NCBI GenBank assembly: GCA_032358165.1
Contig: JAALGY010000019.1
Coordinates: forward strand, 2,354,353-2,418,352
DNA length: 64,000 bases
Source: Diplosphaera chodatii
Lineage: Eukaryota > Chlorophyta > Trebouxiophyceae > Prasiolales > Stichococcaceae
Reading direction: 5' to 3'
A program made the translations under genes and the position numbers. Position 1 is the stretch's first letter; each line of letters starts with the position of its first letter. This document shows positions 36,276 to 47,800 of the stretch, in pieces. The notes beneath the pieces are model-generated. The model was not told where the DNA came from. It searched no databases and saw only the letters and a program-made list of their open reading frames with translations.

Positions 36276-38592
36276 ATGCTCCCAGCTGCCATGCTGCATG
36301 GGCGCATATGCAGCCAGCCAGTGACCCTCCTGCGTGACAGCACAGCCGGTCGTGGGACATGTGTAGTGCAGAGACCAGTCTCCCAGCCGCACAAGTCACA
36401 GCTGCTATGCCCTCAGCAGCTCCAGCAGCAGCGGCGGCGGCGGCGGCTGCAGCAGTGCACAGCACAGCAGCCGCAGGCGCAGCTGCGGTCAGAGGGCGGG
36501 CACATACAGCCGGTCAGAAAGCAGGCAAAGGCGTTCGCGCCGGCGACGGTGGCGAACCTGGGGGTCGGCTTCGACTGGCTCGGCTGCGCTGTCGAGGTAC
36601 CGTTGCAGACTGCCACTCAGAGCATCAAGGACCGACTTCCAGCACGTCGAGGGCTGAAGGCTGCGATCAGCAGAATGAGGTCGCGCAAGGTAGCAGTCGT
36701 GGTTGTGGCCTGTGCCGCGCTGGCAGCTGTGACAGTCGGCTGTCATGCTTTGCTCAACATATGGGGTCATCGGAGGTCTTGTCGCTCGCCGCAGGGGGAT
36801 GGCGATGTCGTGACGGCCACAGCGGTGCCGGGGCAGCCCGGTGTGGTGCGCATCGACGCGATTGCGGGCGACGGCGGGCGGCTGTCGCTGGACGCCGCCA
36901 AGAACTGCGTCGGCATCGCCGCCGCCGAGGTGCTCGCGCTGCTGGAGGCGTCGCTCGGCTCGCCGGTCGGCTGCGGCGTCGCGCTGCAGCTCCAAAAGGT
37001 GCTTGAGCCTGGCAGCAGGGGTGCTCCTTTCCTGCAGAGCAAGGATGCTGCCGTTCCATCTGATGGGATGTCAGGGCCTGCACAGCCCCATCTGCACAGC
37101 ATTGCGTACCACTGAAGCACCTCCAGCAGCGTTGCTTGCATCCCACCGCAGGGCCTGCCGCTGGGCAGCGGCCTCGGCAGCTCGGCAGCCAGCGCGGCGG
37201 CGGCGGCGGTGGCTGTCAATGCGCTGTTCGGCGACGCGCTGCCGGAGCAGCAGCTGGTGCTGGCGGGCCTCAAGTCCGAGGGCACCGTCAGCGGGTACCA
37301 CGCGGACAACATCGCGCCCGCCATCATGGGCGGCTTCACGCTCGTCAGGTGGGGCACGCTGCCCTGCTGTGTTGCCTCGGAATGTGCTACGAGAGTCTCA
37401 AACAGGGCTGCACATGACAGCCCTGTCCATCTGGTGTTTCGCTGCGCTCACATTGCAAATACGAAATTATCATCGGCAGGCAATGCTCTTCTTCCAGCAA
37501 TGCCGCGCAGCTGCATGGTGAACGTGCATTTTGTTGCTCAAAGTACCCAGACACAGCACCCGATGTTACACGCTTTGGACAGGAGCGCGCAGCCGCTGGA
37601 CGTGCAGCGGCTGCGCTTCGGCGGCGGCGACCTGTGGTTCGCGCTCGTAAACCCGCTGTTCGAGGCGCCGACGGCGGAGATGCGGGCGGCGCTGCCCAAG
37701 GAGGTGTCCATGGCGGCGGAGATCCACAACGCGGCGATGGGCGGCACCCTGGTGCGCAGCGCTGCAGCCTCGCAAACCTTTCCGCACTGAGTGCACTGGA
37801 TTGTTTCGGAGCCCATCCTGTGGGCGCTGTCCGCCGGCAGGAGCACACCTTTTTTGGGCGAGAACTGGCATGTTGCAGCTGTCCTGAGGCGATGCGCAAG
37901 AGATAAACCGCGGCTTGCGCAGGTGTCAGCCATCTACGAGGGGAATGCGCAGCTGCTGGGGCGGGCGCTGGACTCCGACGTCATCGTGGAGCCGGTGCGG
38001 GGGGCGCTCATCCCCGGCTTCAGGTGAGCCGACCGTCTGCTTGGCTGTGCTTGAAGGCATGGGTGCGTGTGCCCGGCATCGTCTGGCAGGTGCGATCTGA
38101 GCAGTCTGTCGACAGCGTGGTGTGCGGCTGCAGCCCCAGCCAGCAGCGTGCTGCATGCCGTGCAGTGCAGCAAGCATCACGGCTGTGCGAGTCCATGTTC
38201 CAGGTTTTTCAGGTTGCACTGCACCAGGCTGTTGATGCTTGCTTTTCACAGGGAAGTGAAGGCGGCTGCGAAGGCAGCGGGCGCGTACGGCTGCACCATC
38301 AGCGGCGCGGGGCCCACCTGCGTGGCGGTCGTGGCAGACCAGGCATGTCATGGCACTCTCACCCTGCGCACCCTGTGCGCGGCTGCATTTTTAAGACCCT
38401 GCTCAGCAGCATGTGGTCAATGGTTTACTTCCCACATCTTCTTTGAGCGATCACCAGTTGCTGGTGCAGGCGTCGGGGCAGCGGGTGGCGGAGGCGATGG
38501 CAGCGGCATTCCGGACGCATGGCGGCCTGGAGGTCAACTTCAGCAGGGTCGTGAGGGTGGACAGCCGTGGCACATATATCATCGACGGCTGA
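36276..38592 (+). CDS. Homoserine kinase, probably plastid-targeted (7 exons)
   Basis: GHMP-family kinase that phosphorylates homoserine to O-phosphohomoserine, the branch-point substrate for threonine and methionine synthesis. Exons: 36276-36596, 36795-36998, 37152-37348, 37583-37751, 37923-38023, 38252-38342, 38470-38592; 401 residues. The first 80 or so residues are Arg/Gln/Ser-rich and look like a chloroplast transit peptide. Then come the family motifs AFAPATVANLGVGFDWLGCA, the ATP-binding GLPLGSGLGSSAAS, the substrate region HADNIAPAIMGGF, EPVRGALIPGF, and GAYGCTISGAGPT near the C terminus. The exon 6 donor (CAG|GCATGT, 38343) is GC. A second Met 15 bp downstream could also start translation. 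All expected blocks are present. Confidence 0.94.
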
Positions 38593-38754
38593 CGCTGCAC
38601 AGTTAAATAGGGCCTGTAGTCGGGCTGCACTGGCTGCCAAATAGTGCTGGGGAAGTACATATACGGGTCAGGTCACACGATTGGGTTTGCTCCTCAGCTG
38701 TCAGCCACACTCAGCACTCAGCATAGCCAGAGCAGTTGCAAACGAGTAGACGGC

Positions 38755-38759
38755 TGTAA
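38755..38759 (+). terminator. TGTAA polyadenylation signal, homoserine kinase
   Basis: TGTAA 163 bp after the stop codon, with a second TGTAA 12 bp further on (38767-38771). Confidence 0.45.
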
Positions 38760-38889
38760 GATCCCATGTAACAAGCCTCTAGCTATCGTACCTAGGGACT
38801 GAGTTCAGCGGCAGGAACTAACCAGCATAGACTAAAGAAGCAGCTGTACATACGGACTGGTGTGCAAAACAGAGAGTGTGGTTCAAGCA

Positions 38890-41800
38890 TCATGTTCGAA
38901 GGTCTATGGCAGCGTCGTGCTGAGGCGAATGCTGAACTGGCGCCCTGCCGTCCCCTTCCTCAGGACCCGTCCAGATGCTGATGGCGCCAGCAGAGTCACA
39001 CGTCGCCAGCGGGGCGCCCTGCGGCAGTTGCACCACCTGTCAAGACTGGCATAACGAGAACAGCAGCCACCCCAGTCGCACAAAGAAGAGGAGCACACGA
39101 GCACGCTGCAGGCCTGCAGCCACTTGGAGACTGTCAATCCCAGTCACACCAGTGTGGTGAGTTTTAAAGATAGTGGCATGTGCACCACCATGCATCACAG
39201 AGTAACCCTGAACAGCTTGTGAGTACGAGGCTCATGCAGGAGAGCACCTGGGGGCTCCAGGCGGCGCCCAGGACGGGGGAGGTGCCGCCGCCCCGCAGCG
39301 TCGCCGCCACCGCGCCGCTGGCCAGGTCCCACACAAACACGCTGCCGTCAAATGAGCCTGTGACGGCGGCCACACCGTAGTTCACACGCTGCCGGACTTT
39401 TCACCGGCGTCAACAGGGGCAAAAGGAATCCACAGCAGACTGTGTCCACGAGCAGTATGGCTGGCAGTCGGCCCACCAACTTCAAGACAGCATCAAAACC
39501 CTGATGATACAAACTGCTGCGGGGACAGCTTGCCAAAGTAGACTGCAAACCCATATGAGGCTGGGTGACGGACTATTGCTGATGTATGACTATGGTGACC
39601 AGGTGTTCACCAGCGGCCGCGTGCCTCTCGTCGGGCCCCAGCGCCGCGCCCGCCCACACGCCGCCCACCGCGAAGCCGGGCGCCCGCAGCGTGAGGCGCG
39701 GCTTGAGCGTGCGCAGCTCCACCACCCGCAGCGTGTTGTCCTTGCCCGCCGTCAGCACGCAGTCTGCACACGCAGCAGGCTACGTGTCTTGCGCATGGCC
39801 AAGGTGTCACAAGGAGCTGCAGCTCCGCTGCAGATGCCAAGTCTGCACATGTGGCTGCCAGACTCTCCTGCAAGCAGCAGCCCCAGATTTTGCAGCTGCC
39901 GTGTGTGCACGTCAGCGCCAGAACAACCTGCCAAGCTACACAACCATCAGCCTGCATAACTGAACAGCGTCATGCCGAAACCCACGAAAGACAACAACCC
40001 CTCCCTGCAGCAAGGGTGTGGAGCTCACCGCCCAGGCTGCCGGCTGCCACGGAGCAGATGCCGCCCGACTTGGAGTCGTGCAGGCCGGCCTCCTCAACAA
40101 CGCGCTTGCCGCTGCGCACGTCCCACATCCGCAGCCCGCCGTCAAAGTGCCCCGTGACCTGCGAGGACACGTCTGCAGCTGCTGGACTGCAGGCTGCATG
40201 CCCCGGGACAGGCTGCGCGTGACAGGCACATCTGCAATTGAAACAGTGTGCAGATCTGAATCTAAGATCTGACCAGCTCACCAGCAGGGCGCCGTCCAGA
40301 GACACCGCCAGCGCGTTGCAGCTGCTGGCGACCGGGAAGGAGCCCCTGTTCAGGCCCGGGTTCAGGTCCCACACCTGCACGCCAGCCTGAGCACAGTTGA
40401 CGACTGCTTGCAGATCTGCGCGCATTGGCAGATTGTGCATACGCTGTGCAGGCGGCCATTAGTGCACACATGACTGCAGACTGAGCGCAGTGCAGCTTGG
40501 AGGGAATCGCACCCTGATGCAGCGGTCGGCGCCAGAGCTGAAGGCGCGGCTCACTTCCATGGGACTGGCCTCCACGGCGGTGACCTAGGTGCGAGCATAT
40601 GAAGCCATCGTGATTGGTGATGCAATCTGCGTGGTGTCTCTCAGCAGCAGAGCACAACACGGCGGACACATCTCCATGCAGACGCAGCAAGCAGCCACCG
40701 CAAACACGATGTAGCAGGACGTGCAACGCTGACAGTGCTGCTTTCCACAGACATCTCATGTGCTGCTAGCCCACTACGACATGCACAGGATGGCATTCAT
40801 TTTTGTACTACATGCGAAGCTGGCAACTTTCAGTGATCTGTATATAAGCCTACAGTAGCAACTACTCTCCCGCTCAACCGAAAGGCTCACCTTTCCCGTG
40901 TGGCCAGTCATGGTATGCCGGACGCGCCCCGAGTGCGGGTCCCATACCCTGATGGACTTGTCGTTGCCAGCCCCCAGCACGCTGCAGGAACACCCAGTGT
41001 CAGCCAACACATGCTGGTGGTGTGCACCACCTGGTACAGTGGCCCAAAATGAAGGAATAGCAGAGCTGGAACCCAGCGGTGATTGGCTGCAGATGGTCGA
41101 TGCCTGCGTCCAGGACGCTGATGAGGTGCATCAGAGCACACTGTGCAGAGGCAACCAGGCAACATACCTGCTGCCGTCGCAGGTCCAAGCCACATCGTGT
41201 ACCCCCTCCCGCATGCCCTGCAGCACAGGCGGACAGCCAGCTCAGCAGAGCGCCGCCGCACCAGATCGAGCGCCACAGCATTGCAGCTCTCACACAACCT
41301 GCATTATCTTGCTGTACTTGCAGCAGGGCGGCTTTGCACCCTGGCTACATCCTGTGAAGTCGGTGCTGTCGTGAGGTTTGAGCCAAAAGATGACCTACTT
41401 GCTGGACAAGTGGAGCTGGCGCGACTTCAATTGGAGCAATTAGGTGCAGCAGCCTCATGTACGCACCTGCAGCGTGATGACGTGGTGCCCCTCGGCGTCC
41501 CACAGCTTCACGGTGTTGTCGGCGCCAGCTGTCGCCAGCCGGGCGCCGCTGCGCTCCCAGGCCGCGCCGAAGGCGCCGTTCCTGTGGCCGGGGGAGCTCC
41601 GCAGCAGCCGGGCGGGTAGCACCGCCTGCAGCGCCGACACCACTGGCTGCTCCTGCAGGCATGACGCTGGACGCTCGTGACAGTGCTGCTCGGATCCTGC
41701 AGTTTGAGGCGACTGAATACATGCCACAGACCGCCTGCGCGCTTCAGTTGAACAAAACTGTTATCAATTTCATAGCTTGCTTTTGCATCTGCACCTCTCT

Positions 41801-44021
41801 GGCGGTAGAGCGATGACCGACAGGAGCTTGGTCTGGGAGCTGTAGCTGTATAGAGTAAACACCCAAAACACAGGAACCATGATTTGCAGGCTTCAAGGTT
41901 CATGCTCGCCCGACATTGCTGCTGCACCTCAGCGTACCTGCCGCTGAGCTGGCGGGTCGCCGCTCTGCCGCCCGTCCGAGCTGCTCCGCGAGGCGCGGCG
42001 GCCCTGCTGCACCATGTTCATGAGGCCGCGCGCCCCGGCGCCCGCCGCCAGGGCCAGCCTGCTGCCCGCCGCCGCCGCCTGCGCCGCCGCCGTGCGCTCC
42101 TGCTGCTTCGCGTTGCTGATCTGCGGGGCAGCGTGTCGCCGCAGGCGTTCATCTCGTCATCAGCATCATGCTTGACATATCCAGTCATGTTGCTGCATCT
42201 ACGGTCAGCTGAATGGCGTCAAAGCTGCGTGTCAGCAAAGGGGAGGGCCTGCTGCCAGGGTACAGCCTCACCATCTGCTCGCAGATTTTGTTGACGTCGT
42301 TCATGCGCTTAACTTCAGTGGACTTGAGCTCCACAAGGCGATCTGCCAGCTCCGCCACCTCACGCCTGGCCACCGCCGCCTCTGCCTCCGCCTTCTCCTT
42401 GGCTGCCAGGCGGGCCTGTGGATGACAAATGCATCGCAACCGAGATCATGCGTGTGCCAGTGAAGCAACGACTGTCGGCCCCTGCATGGCACGCGCTCAG
42501 CTGCTCAGCCTTTTGCGCTCAGCACCAGCCAAGATAGCCGCAGCACACCGAAGACCATGCCCATATGCTGAACCTCAAATACTATGCAAACCCCTGTACT
42601 CCACCCCTTGTATCCACCTCAAGCTCGGAGTCCTGTTCCGCACGCCCCAGCCGCTCCTGGTCGACCTGCCGCTCCAGCTCGGCCACCCGCTGCTGCAGCG
42701 CCTGCACCTTGGCGTGCGCAGCCTCCACCTGTGTGTGCATGTATATCGAGAGGTTTGACAGGACCATAGCACTGAAAGGGTTCAGGGGACGCAACCCCCA
42801 GGAAGATGTAGAGTGACTGCAGCACGTCTGCAGCAGATCAGCACTGAGGGAAACCCCCCAATCATGACAATGGTGTGCGTGAGGGAAGCAAAAGAGCCTG
42901 TGGGGCAGCGCACCTCTCGACCGGTGCGATCATGGCTTTCACGTACCACCGCCAGCTGCTCGCTGGCCTGTGCGCAGCCACAGACAGCTGTGCAAGATTC
43001 TCAGGTTCGACAGAGCGGCAGGCTGTCTTAGTGAACATACTGCTATGATGGCCAGCACGCCAGCAGCTCTGTGGCTGCGTCTAAGTCCTGAACCCGCACC
43101 TTGCGCAGGTCCTCGCTGAGCTGCGCCCTGCTCTTGTGCGCTTCACCAAGCTCGGCCTGCAGCTGCGCCGCCTTTGCCGTCGCCTCATCAGCCTGCAGTC
43201 ATGTCAGTCTCCTGCCTCTCCACATCTTCTTACTGATTTTGCCCATTCCTTGGGACAGCGGTTCGTGTGCTGACACATTGACGGCATGCGCTGTGGCATG
43301 GCGTGGTCTAGGTGTTGCAGATGTGGCACTACTGCCGCTCCGCGTCGGACACAAAATGGAAGACTGGGCGCGCCTGCGCGGCGGAGGCGGCCGAGGAGCG
43401 CAGCGCGTCCACCTGCTCGTGCAGGCTGACATTCTCCTCCCGCAGCTCCCCCGCCTCCTTGTCCAGCTGCGCCGACCGCACCTGCAGGGGAAGTAATCTA
43501 ACATCTGCATCTGAAAATTCCAGAGTGGTGGAATGCTAACATAGTGGCTGATGTGTACGATTGCAGACCTTGATACGAGATTTCAACACGAGATCACACT
43601 GCAGCTCACACAAATGTAGACCGGGCATTCTGTTTGGAAGCAAAGTCATCATGTGTCATGTAGATGATGCGTTGAGGACCGGCAGCTGACGACCGCGACT
43701 GCTGACCCCTGACTGACACTGGACAGACAACGTGCAAGCGTACCCTGTGAGCAGCAGGGAATGCAGGTACCTGGTGCTCAAGGTCCTCGGCATACATTTC
43801 CTGGTAGTCTGTGATGATGTCGGCGTAGGCATCCCGCTCCGCCGCATTCAGTGCCTGTGCTCGCCAATTCGACCCGATCACTGATCAGCTTCCATCTGCA
43901 CCGCTCGCTGAACAAATGCAACTGCCGGACTGACCGTGATTGCCCATGACATACAGACCTCCAAGTCTGCAAGCAGCGCGGCAGCGGCTGCCTCCTGCTC
44001 CGGCGTCAGCGTGATATCCAT
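38890..44021 (-). CDS. ATG16: ATG16-like autophagy protein: coiled coil plus WD40 repeats (17 exons)
   Basis: ATG16 binds ATG12-ATG5 and places the conjugate on the phagophore, where it directs ATG8 lipidation. Exons in transcript order: 44021-43959, 43854-43771, 43481-43374, 43192-43100, 42967-42914, 42728-42618, 42415-42272, 42120-41938, 41652-41467, 41217-41168, 40981-40891, 40584-40513, 40374-40282, 40158-40029, 39763-39611, 39396-39248, 39036-38890; 636 residues, close to human ATG16L1 (607). The N terminus has AERDAYADIITDYQEMY, the ATG5-binding type of segment. A long coiled coil follows (KVQALQQRVAELERQVDQE and neighbours). An Ala/Ser-rich linker leads to WD repeats ending in KLWD, RVWD, QVWD, RMWD and FVWD. 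Exon 3 may use a GC donor (CAG|GCGCGC) or a weak GT donor 27 bp further on. Its start faces the E4-E2 gene. Confidence 0.85.
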
Positions 44022-44074
44022 ACTGAGACTGTAGCAGCTGCTGCCGCTCCTCGTGCCGGTGCTGCTGCTGGTGG

Positions 44075-44113
<39 letters not shown>

Positions 44114-44842
44114 GGCGATTGGGTCAGGGCCCGATCATGGAAACACTGACTTCGTGTAGCATCATGAACTCCCAGACCATGACCTAGCAAGCACAGCCGG
44201 AAAGAAGCTGCACGGGTCCGCTCAGAACTGCACCGTCAGGCCAGCAGCATGCCTCGAACGGCGTGCGAGTCATTGCTGGGTCATCGCTTCAGGCTCAAGC
44301 AAGATGTTCACGATACAGCTGCGCCTTCCACAGCGCTGCAAAGCTCATACTATGACACAGTGGCCTCAAGCAGATCACGATGTTGCATGATGTGAGTAGC
44401 GTGAAGCAGTGGCGCAGCAGCGCTGCCTTGCCGCAAGCATCAGGCTCCGATCACATGTAGCAGCGTACCCCGGCTGTCAGCAGGCGGCGGAGCTTCCTGC
44501 CAATGCCAAATGCAGTTTGCCAACTGCAAAAGCTGAAGATGTCCACTGATGTTGCCACCTGCGGACTTGCCAGTAGCCTGGGATGCCGGTGTCGTCGGGA
44601 CGCTCAGCATGCCCAGCACGCGAGGCGCTCTGCATCATCATGCGTTCTGCTTGTTACTGTGCATTTAGCAGGTTCTGGACCATTTTGGGGGCCTAAGTGT
44701 CCATCTTTATCAAACCAACTTCACATCCTGCCTTGAGATCGGTCACAGAGAGAAGGTCTCGACACAAAGAGCATGCCACTGAGGACGCGGGCACTGTGAT
44801 TCACTTTTATCAGCAGTGATAACGACATTGTGATCAGCTGTG
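44022..44842. promoter_or_regulatory. Divergent promoter region between ATG16-like and E4-E2 genes
   Basis: About 820 bp between two start codons. It includes the CAG repeat in the presumed ATG16 leader. No clear TATA box is seen. Confidence 0.4.
44075..44113 (-). repeat. CAG/CTG microsatellite in the ATG16 leader
   Basis: An uninterrupted run of CTG triplets on the + strand (CAG in the ATG16 sense), about 55 bp before the ATG16 start, flanked by further interrupted CTG. In one sense frame it reads as polyglutamine inside an upstream open frame starting at 44190 that overlaps the ATG16 start out of frame. Confidence 0.85.
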
Positions 44843-47800
44843 ATGGTGGAAGAAGGTATGGACGAGGATCTGGCGCATGCGCTGGCGCTCAGCATGCAAG
44901 AGGTGACACGACTGTGCCTGTAGCTCTAGCTGCATGTTGCAGATCACTTGGAGCGGCTTGTGTTTCTGGCCTGGAAGAACCAGGCGTTGTGCTGCTGCTC
45001 AAGACTCGGGTTGAGCGCCGTGGTCATGTCACAGGTGACCGCAGCTGACTTGGCATCCCAGCAGCAGCAGCAGCAGGCTGGGGATACAGGTGCGGACACC
45101 GGTGAAGCCAGCGGCGGCAGCAACAGCAACGGCCAGAGTCGTAAGCGTGTCCATGACGGCAGCGATGCAGGCACGCCGCACATGACCAGCCTGCAGAGGA
45201 GGCCATTGCAGTGCCAGAAGCGGCATTGCCTATCCTATCAAAGTGGTTTGCACTGTCATGATTTGAGTCACAAAAGGACCAGCCTCACCTGCAACTCGCA
45301 CTCTGCAGGCGCCGATGCCAGCAAGACGCCCCGCGGGTCTGAGGTGCAAGATGTTGCCGGTGGTGCCACAGCTTCCAGCGCACCCCCTGTCAGCAGCGGT
45401 GCAGCCTCCCACGACGACCTGTTGGAGCAGGCTCTGGCCCTCTCGCTGCAGACGCAGGTGGGCCTGCTAGCGTTCTTAGAGTAACTAGGCACATGGGCTT
45501 GACAGCGTATGCATAATGTCCGGGGACTCGGTGGAGAAGTGCAGAGCTGAGACTGCACAGGCGCCATTACACTACGAGTTGCTGATGATCACTCTTGTCG
45601 ATGAGCAGGGCAGCGCGGGGGCTGCTGCCCCAGCAGCAGTGCCAGCGGCGGGCGCCGCGGTGTCATCGGGTGCTGCCACAGCCTCCCCGCCAGCAGGCGC
45701 AGCGGGGCCAGCGACTGCACAGCCGGCCGCAGCCGCGTCAGCAGCACCAGCGCAGCCGGCAGAGGCAGCGGATGCGCCCGCAGGGCAGCAGGGCCCCGAC
45801 AGCTCCAGCCTACTGGACCAGCTGCTGGCCGCACAGCAGGTGTGGTACCCCAGCACTCCATGTCGTTACCGAGCCTGCAGCATGCCCACTCCGGGGCGCA
45901 AGTGGCACAAGATCATGCGTTGTGTCAACGCACACCTTAACAAGGTCCTTACAATGTCACAGGCGGCACTTGCGAGCGGCCACGGCGTTGCGCTTCTCCA
46001 GCAGATGGGTCTGGATGAAGCCACCGCCCAGGCTTTGGCACTCTCTATGCAGCCGCAGCCCTTCGACCCCGCGGACGACGCAGCAGACCAGATGGATGAC
46101 GACTATGCAGGTGAGATGTCTTGTGAGCAGCCCATGCTGGCGCAGGATCATGATGGTGACAAATGACTTTAGACTGACCACGAGCAGTACAGGAGTATGC
46201 ACATGCAGGAATGCGCTGTTACCTCGCTTCCTGACCGCAGAGCACAAGATGCTGCGGGTTGCCGTAATGATCTGCCTGGCCTGCGCACGAGTGGTACTGT
46301 AGCGTGTGCACACGGTGGCGCGCTGTTCAGCGGCGATGGTGGCCTGGCCAGGTGGCGACATGGAGGCGTCGGAGGCGGAGGGCAGCAGCGCGCTGGATGG
46401 GGAGACAGGCGAGGACGATCAACCCGGCATTGCCCTGGAGGACCTGCAGGTGGTTGCGTCCGCTTTGTCGTACCTGCCGCTGCCGCCGCCGCCGCCGCCC
46501 GCCTGGCTGGACCGCATGCGGCACTGGCTGCCTGAAGACCCCGCACGTGAGCGTACTTAGGAGTCAGCTTGACGGCTTGTTGCGGCCTTGCTGTTGATGA
46601 TCCAAAACCCTAAAGTACCTTGGCCATGTCGTTGCCAAGAAGCAGCCAGGCGTTGTCAGAGGTGTGTGCTGTCTGCGTTGTCCGGGGTGGCCAGGCTGCT
46701 GCTGCTGCTGTGGTGCAGGTTTTGTGGAGCCCGTGGAGCTGCCTGATGGTGCTCAGGCCGCAGTCCAGGCGGCGCTGACGGCAGCCATGGGCATCACGGT
46801 GGGCTGGACTACTGACACAGTGATGTCAGTCGCCGCTACCCAACGCTGCTGCCACGCTGTGCCACAGTCACATGCTGCGACGTGCAGCGATGCATGGCCG
46901 CCTGCTGTGAGGTGCTGCTGACATGTGCCGGGCTCACGGGCTGCGGCGGTGGATGCATGTAGGTGCACATGTTTGAGCTTGGCACAAAGTGGCCAGCGGA
47001 CATCAACATGAAGGATCCGCAGACGGTCTCGCTGCCGCTGGTCAAGTCCAACAAGGGCGCCACCGGCATTGGTGCGCAGTGCTGCAATAGGTTGCAGCAT
47101 TGAGCATAAACCTACATCTGCACACTGTTGGCATGCTGGCATGGTGACTGCTCTGGTGCTTTGCTGACATGAAGTGTGCACCATCATTGCATGTCAGCGC
47201 CTGGCTGCTGATCTGGTGCCGGTGCCCACCCTGCAGTGCCACAAATGCTCAACGGCACTGTCAAGTACCGCGTCGCCAAGTTCCGGCTGCGCAAGGAGCG
47301 GCTGTCGGAGCTCGGGGCGCTGGCTGCCGTGCATGGGCGCGCTGCAGCGCAGCTGGCCGCCACCGGGGATGCAGCCCCTACAGCCGTCGTGCGTGCCGCT
47401 CTAGAGGTACACTTGCTGCTGCAAGCTATGCAGTCTCCGCCGATATGTTGGGTTCCGGGCTGTTTACAATGTGTACAGTATCTGGCCGCCAGTCGTTCAT
47501 CATGCCAGCCTTGTCTGCACAGTCGTGGCTTCAGCAAGTTTGGCACAGCGACAGTGTCATGCAGTAATGCAGGTGTGCTTCGTTGGCAGCGCCACTGACA
47601 TTGCTTTATGCTGGCGTGTCGTACGTGGTATTAACCGCTGTGTTTTTCCAAGACACACTTTGCACTTTAGATTCTGCTGCTGCCGGCAGGCCCTGCAGAC
47701 GGCCGTGGCGCGGCGTGCGCTGCGCAGCCTGGCCGCTGAAGATCCGGAGGACCTGTACTACATGGAGGGCGAATCCGCATCCGAGCTGCTTTCTGCCCTG

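Noticed and set aside
36359..37006. Alternative 225-residue Ala-rich frame within homoserine kinase
   Set aside because: It is a shadow frame over homoserine kinase exons and introns; the family motifs are in the other frame.
43885..44190. Polyglutamine protein on the reverse strand
   Set aside because: The frame arises from the CAG microsatellite and runs out of frame with the conserved ATG16 N terminus. At most it is an upstream open frame.
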